A stretch of 64,000 bases of DNA from the NCBI RefSeq assembly GCF_003952225.1, contig NZ_CP034437.1:6367001-6431000 (forward strand). Direction: 5' to 3'. Under the pieces are notes generated by a model. It ran no database searches, had not been told where the DNA came from, and saw only the letters and a list, made by a program, of their open reading frames with translations. Each line of letters begins with the position of its first letter. The first letter of the stretch is position 1. The stretch is from Paenibacillus albus. Its GTDB lineage: Bacteria > Bacillota > Bacilli > Paenibacillales > Paenibacillaceae. The position numbers were made by a program, and so were the translations under genes. Positions 63,669 through 64,000 of this stretch are shown piece after piece.

Positions 63669-64000
63669 TCAGCCCTTGATCGAACCAATCATCATCCCTT
63701 TGACAAAATACTTCTGCAGGAATGGATATACCAGCACGATCGGCAGCGTAGTCACAACCATCGTCGCGAGCTTGATCGACTGCGAGGTGACGCTCTTCTG
63801 AATGCCGCCTGGCATTGCCGCCATCATCAGGTTCGAGCTCGACTGGGCAATAACGCGGTACAGGAAGGTTTGAATCGGCTGCAGATCCATGTTGTTGATG
63901 TAGATTATCCCAGTAAAATAATCATTCCATTGATACACGCCGTGGAACAGCGCAATCGTCGCGATGACCGGCATCGATACCGGGATAATGACCCGCACGA
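63669..64000 (-). CDS. Carbohydrate ABC transporter permease, YtcP type (5' part outside window)
   Basis: The C-terminal 110 residues are visible; the frame is open to the right edge. RVIIPVSMPVIATIALFHGVYQWNDYF follows the EAA loop of this family. The end KYFVKGMMIGSIKG matches the permease at 11220 (KYFAKGVMIGSIKG). It precedes the large binding-protein gene by about 90 nt and belongs to the same importer. Confidence 0.9.
   Translation of the reverse strand, partial: VRVIIPVSMPVIATIALFHGVYQWNDYFTGIIYINNMDLQPIQTFLYRVIAQSSSNLMMAAMPGGIQKSVTSQSIKLATMVVTTLPIVLVYPFLQKYFVKGMMIGSIKG

Overview
The window looks like a chromosomal segment of a Paenibacillus-type Firmicute. The evidence is the many YesM/YesN-type two-component systems (three complete pairs), LplB/YtcP-type carbohydrate ABC importers with lipoprotein binding proteins, S-layer-homology (SLH) surface proteins, strong AGGAGG ribosome sites, frequent TTG/GTG starts and about 50% GC. 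No rRNA, tRNA, phage, IS element or CRISPR array was seen.

Layout. 1-3.3 kb: the tail of an AraC-type regulator, an APH-fold kinase and a methyltransferase, then a repeat-rich gap. 3.3-17.2 kb (minus strand): a carbohydrate island with, in transcription order, a YesM-like kinase and YesN-like regulator, a long repeat gap, two permeases, a lipoprotein binding protein, a GH16 beta-glucanase, two GH123/DUF4091 proteins and a DUF5107 protein. 17.3-32.6 kb: miscellaneous genes, including a Fur-boxed iron-siderophore binding lipoprotein, a MurG-like glycosyltransferase, two divergent CobW-type metallochaperone GTPases, an enolase-superfamily enzyme, a MOSC protein, two tandem SLH proteins, an NfeD/stomatin pair and a HAD phosphatase. 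32.8-40.4 kb (plus strand): a second two-component system followed by a 1570-residue SLH-anchored secreted protein. 40.6-51.2 kb (minus strand): a GlcNAc-type operon with a BadF/NagK-like kinase, SIS protein, cytosolic GH84 hexosaminidase, an ABC importer (one permease frameshifted), an NDP-sugar pyrophosphorylase, a Gfo/Idh oxidoreductase and a GNAT-PP2C fusion. 51.4-57.2 kb: FabZ, a PhyH dioxygenase, a small membrane protein, uxaB and uxaC for galacturonate use, and a divergent AraC regulator. 57.4-64 kb: a frameshifted Nudix gene, a third two-component system, and another binding protein and permease cut by the window edge.

The most striking unexplained structure is non-coding. At least four intergenic gaps (2.8-3.35, 13.28-13.76, 19.78-19.97 and 57.2-57.4 kb) carry arrays of short modules with a recurring spacing of about 50-51 bp. 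Three of the four share a recognisable scaffold around locus-specific, partly palindromic cores. I do not know a described family with this design.

Start codons were chosen from visible ribosome sites, so several genes begin inside the longest open frame.
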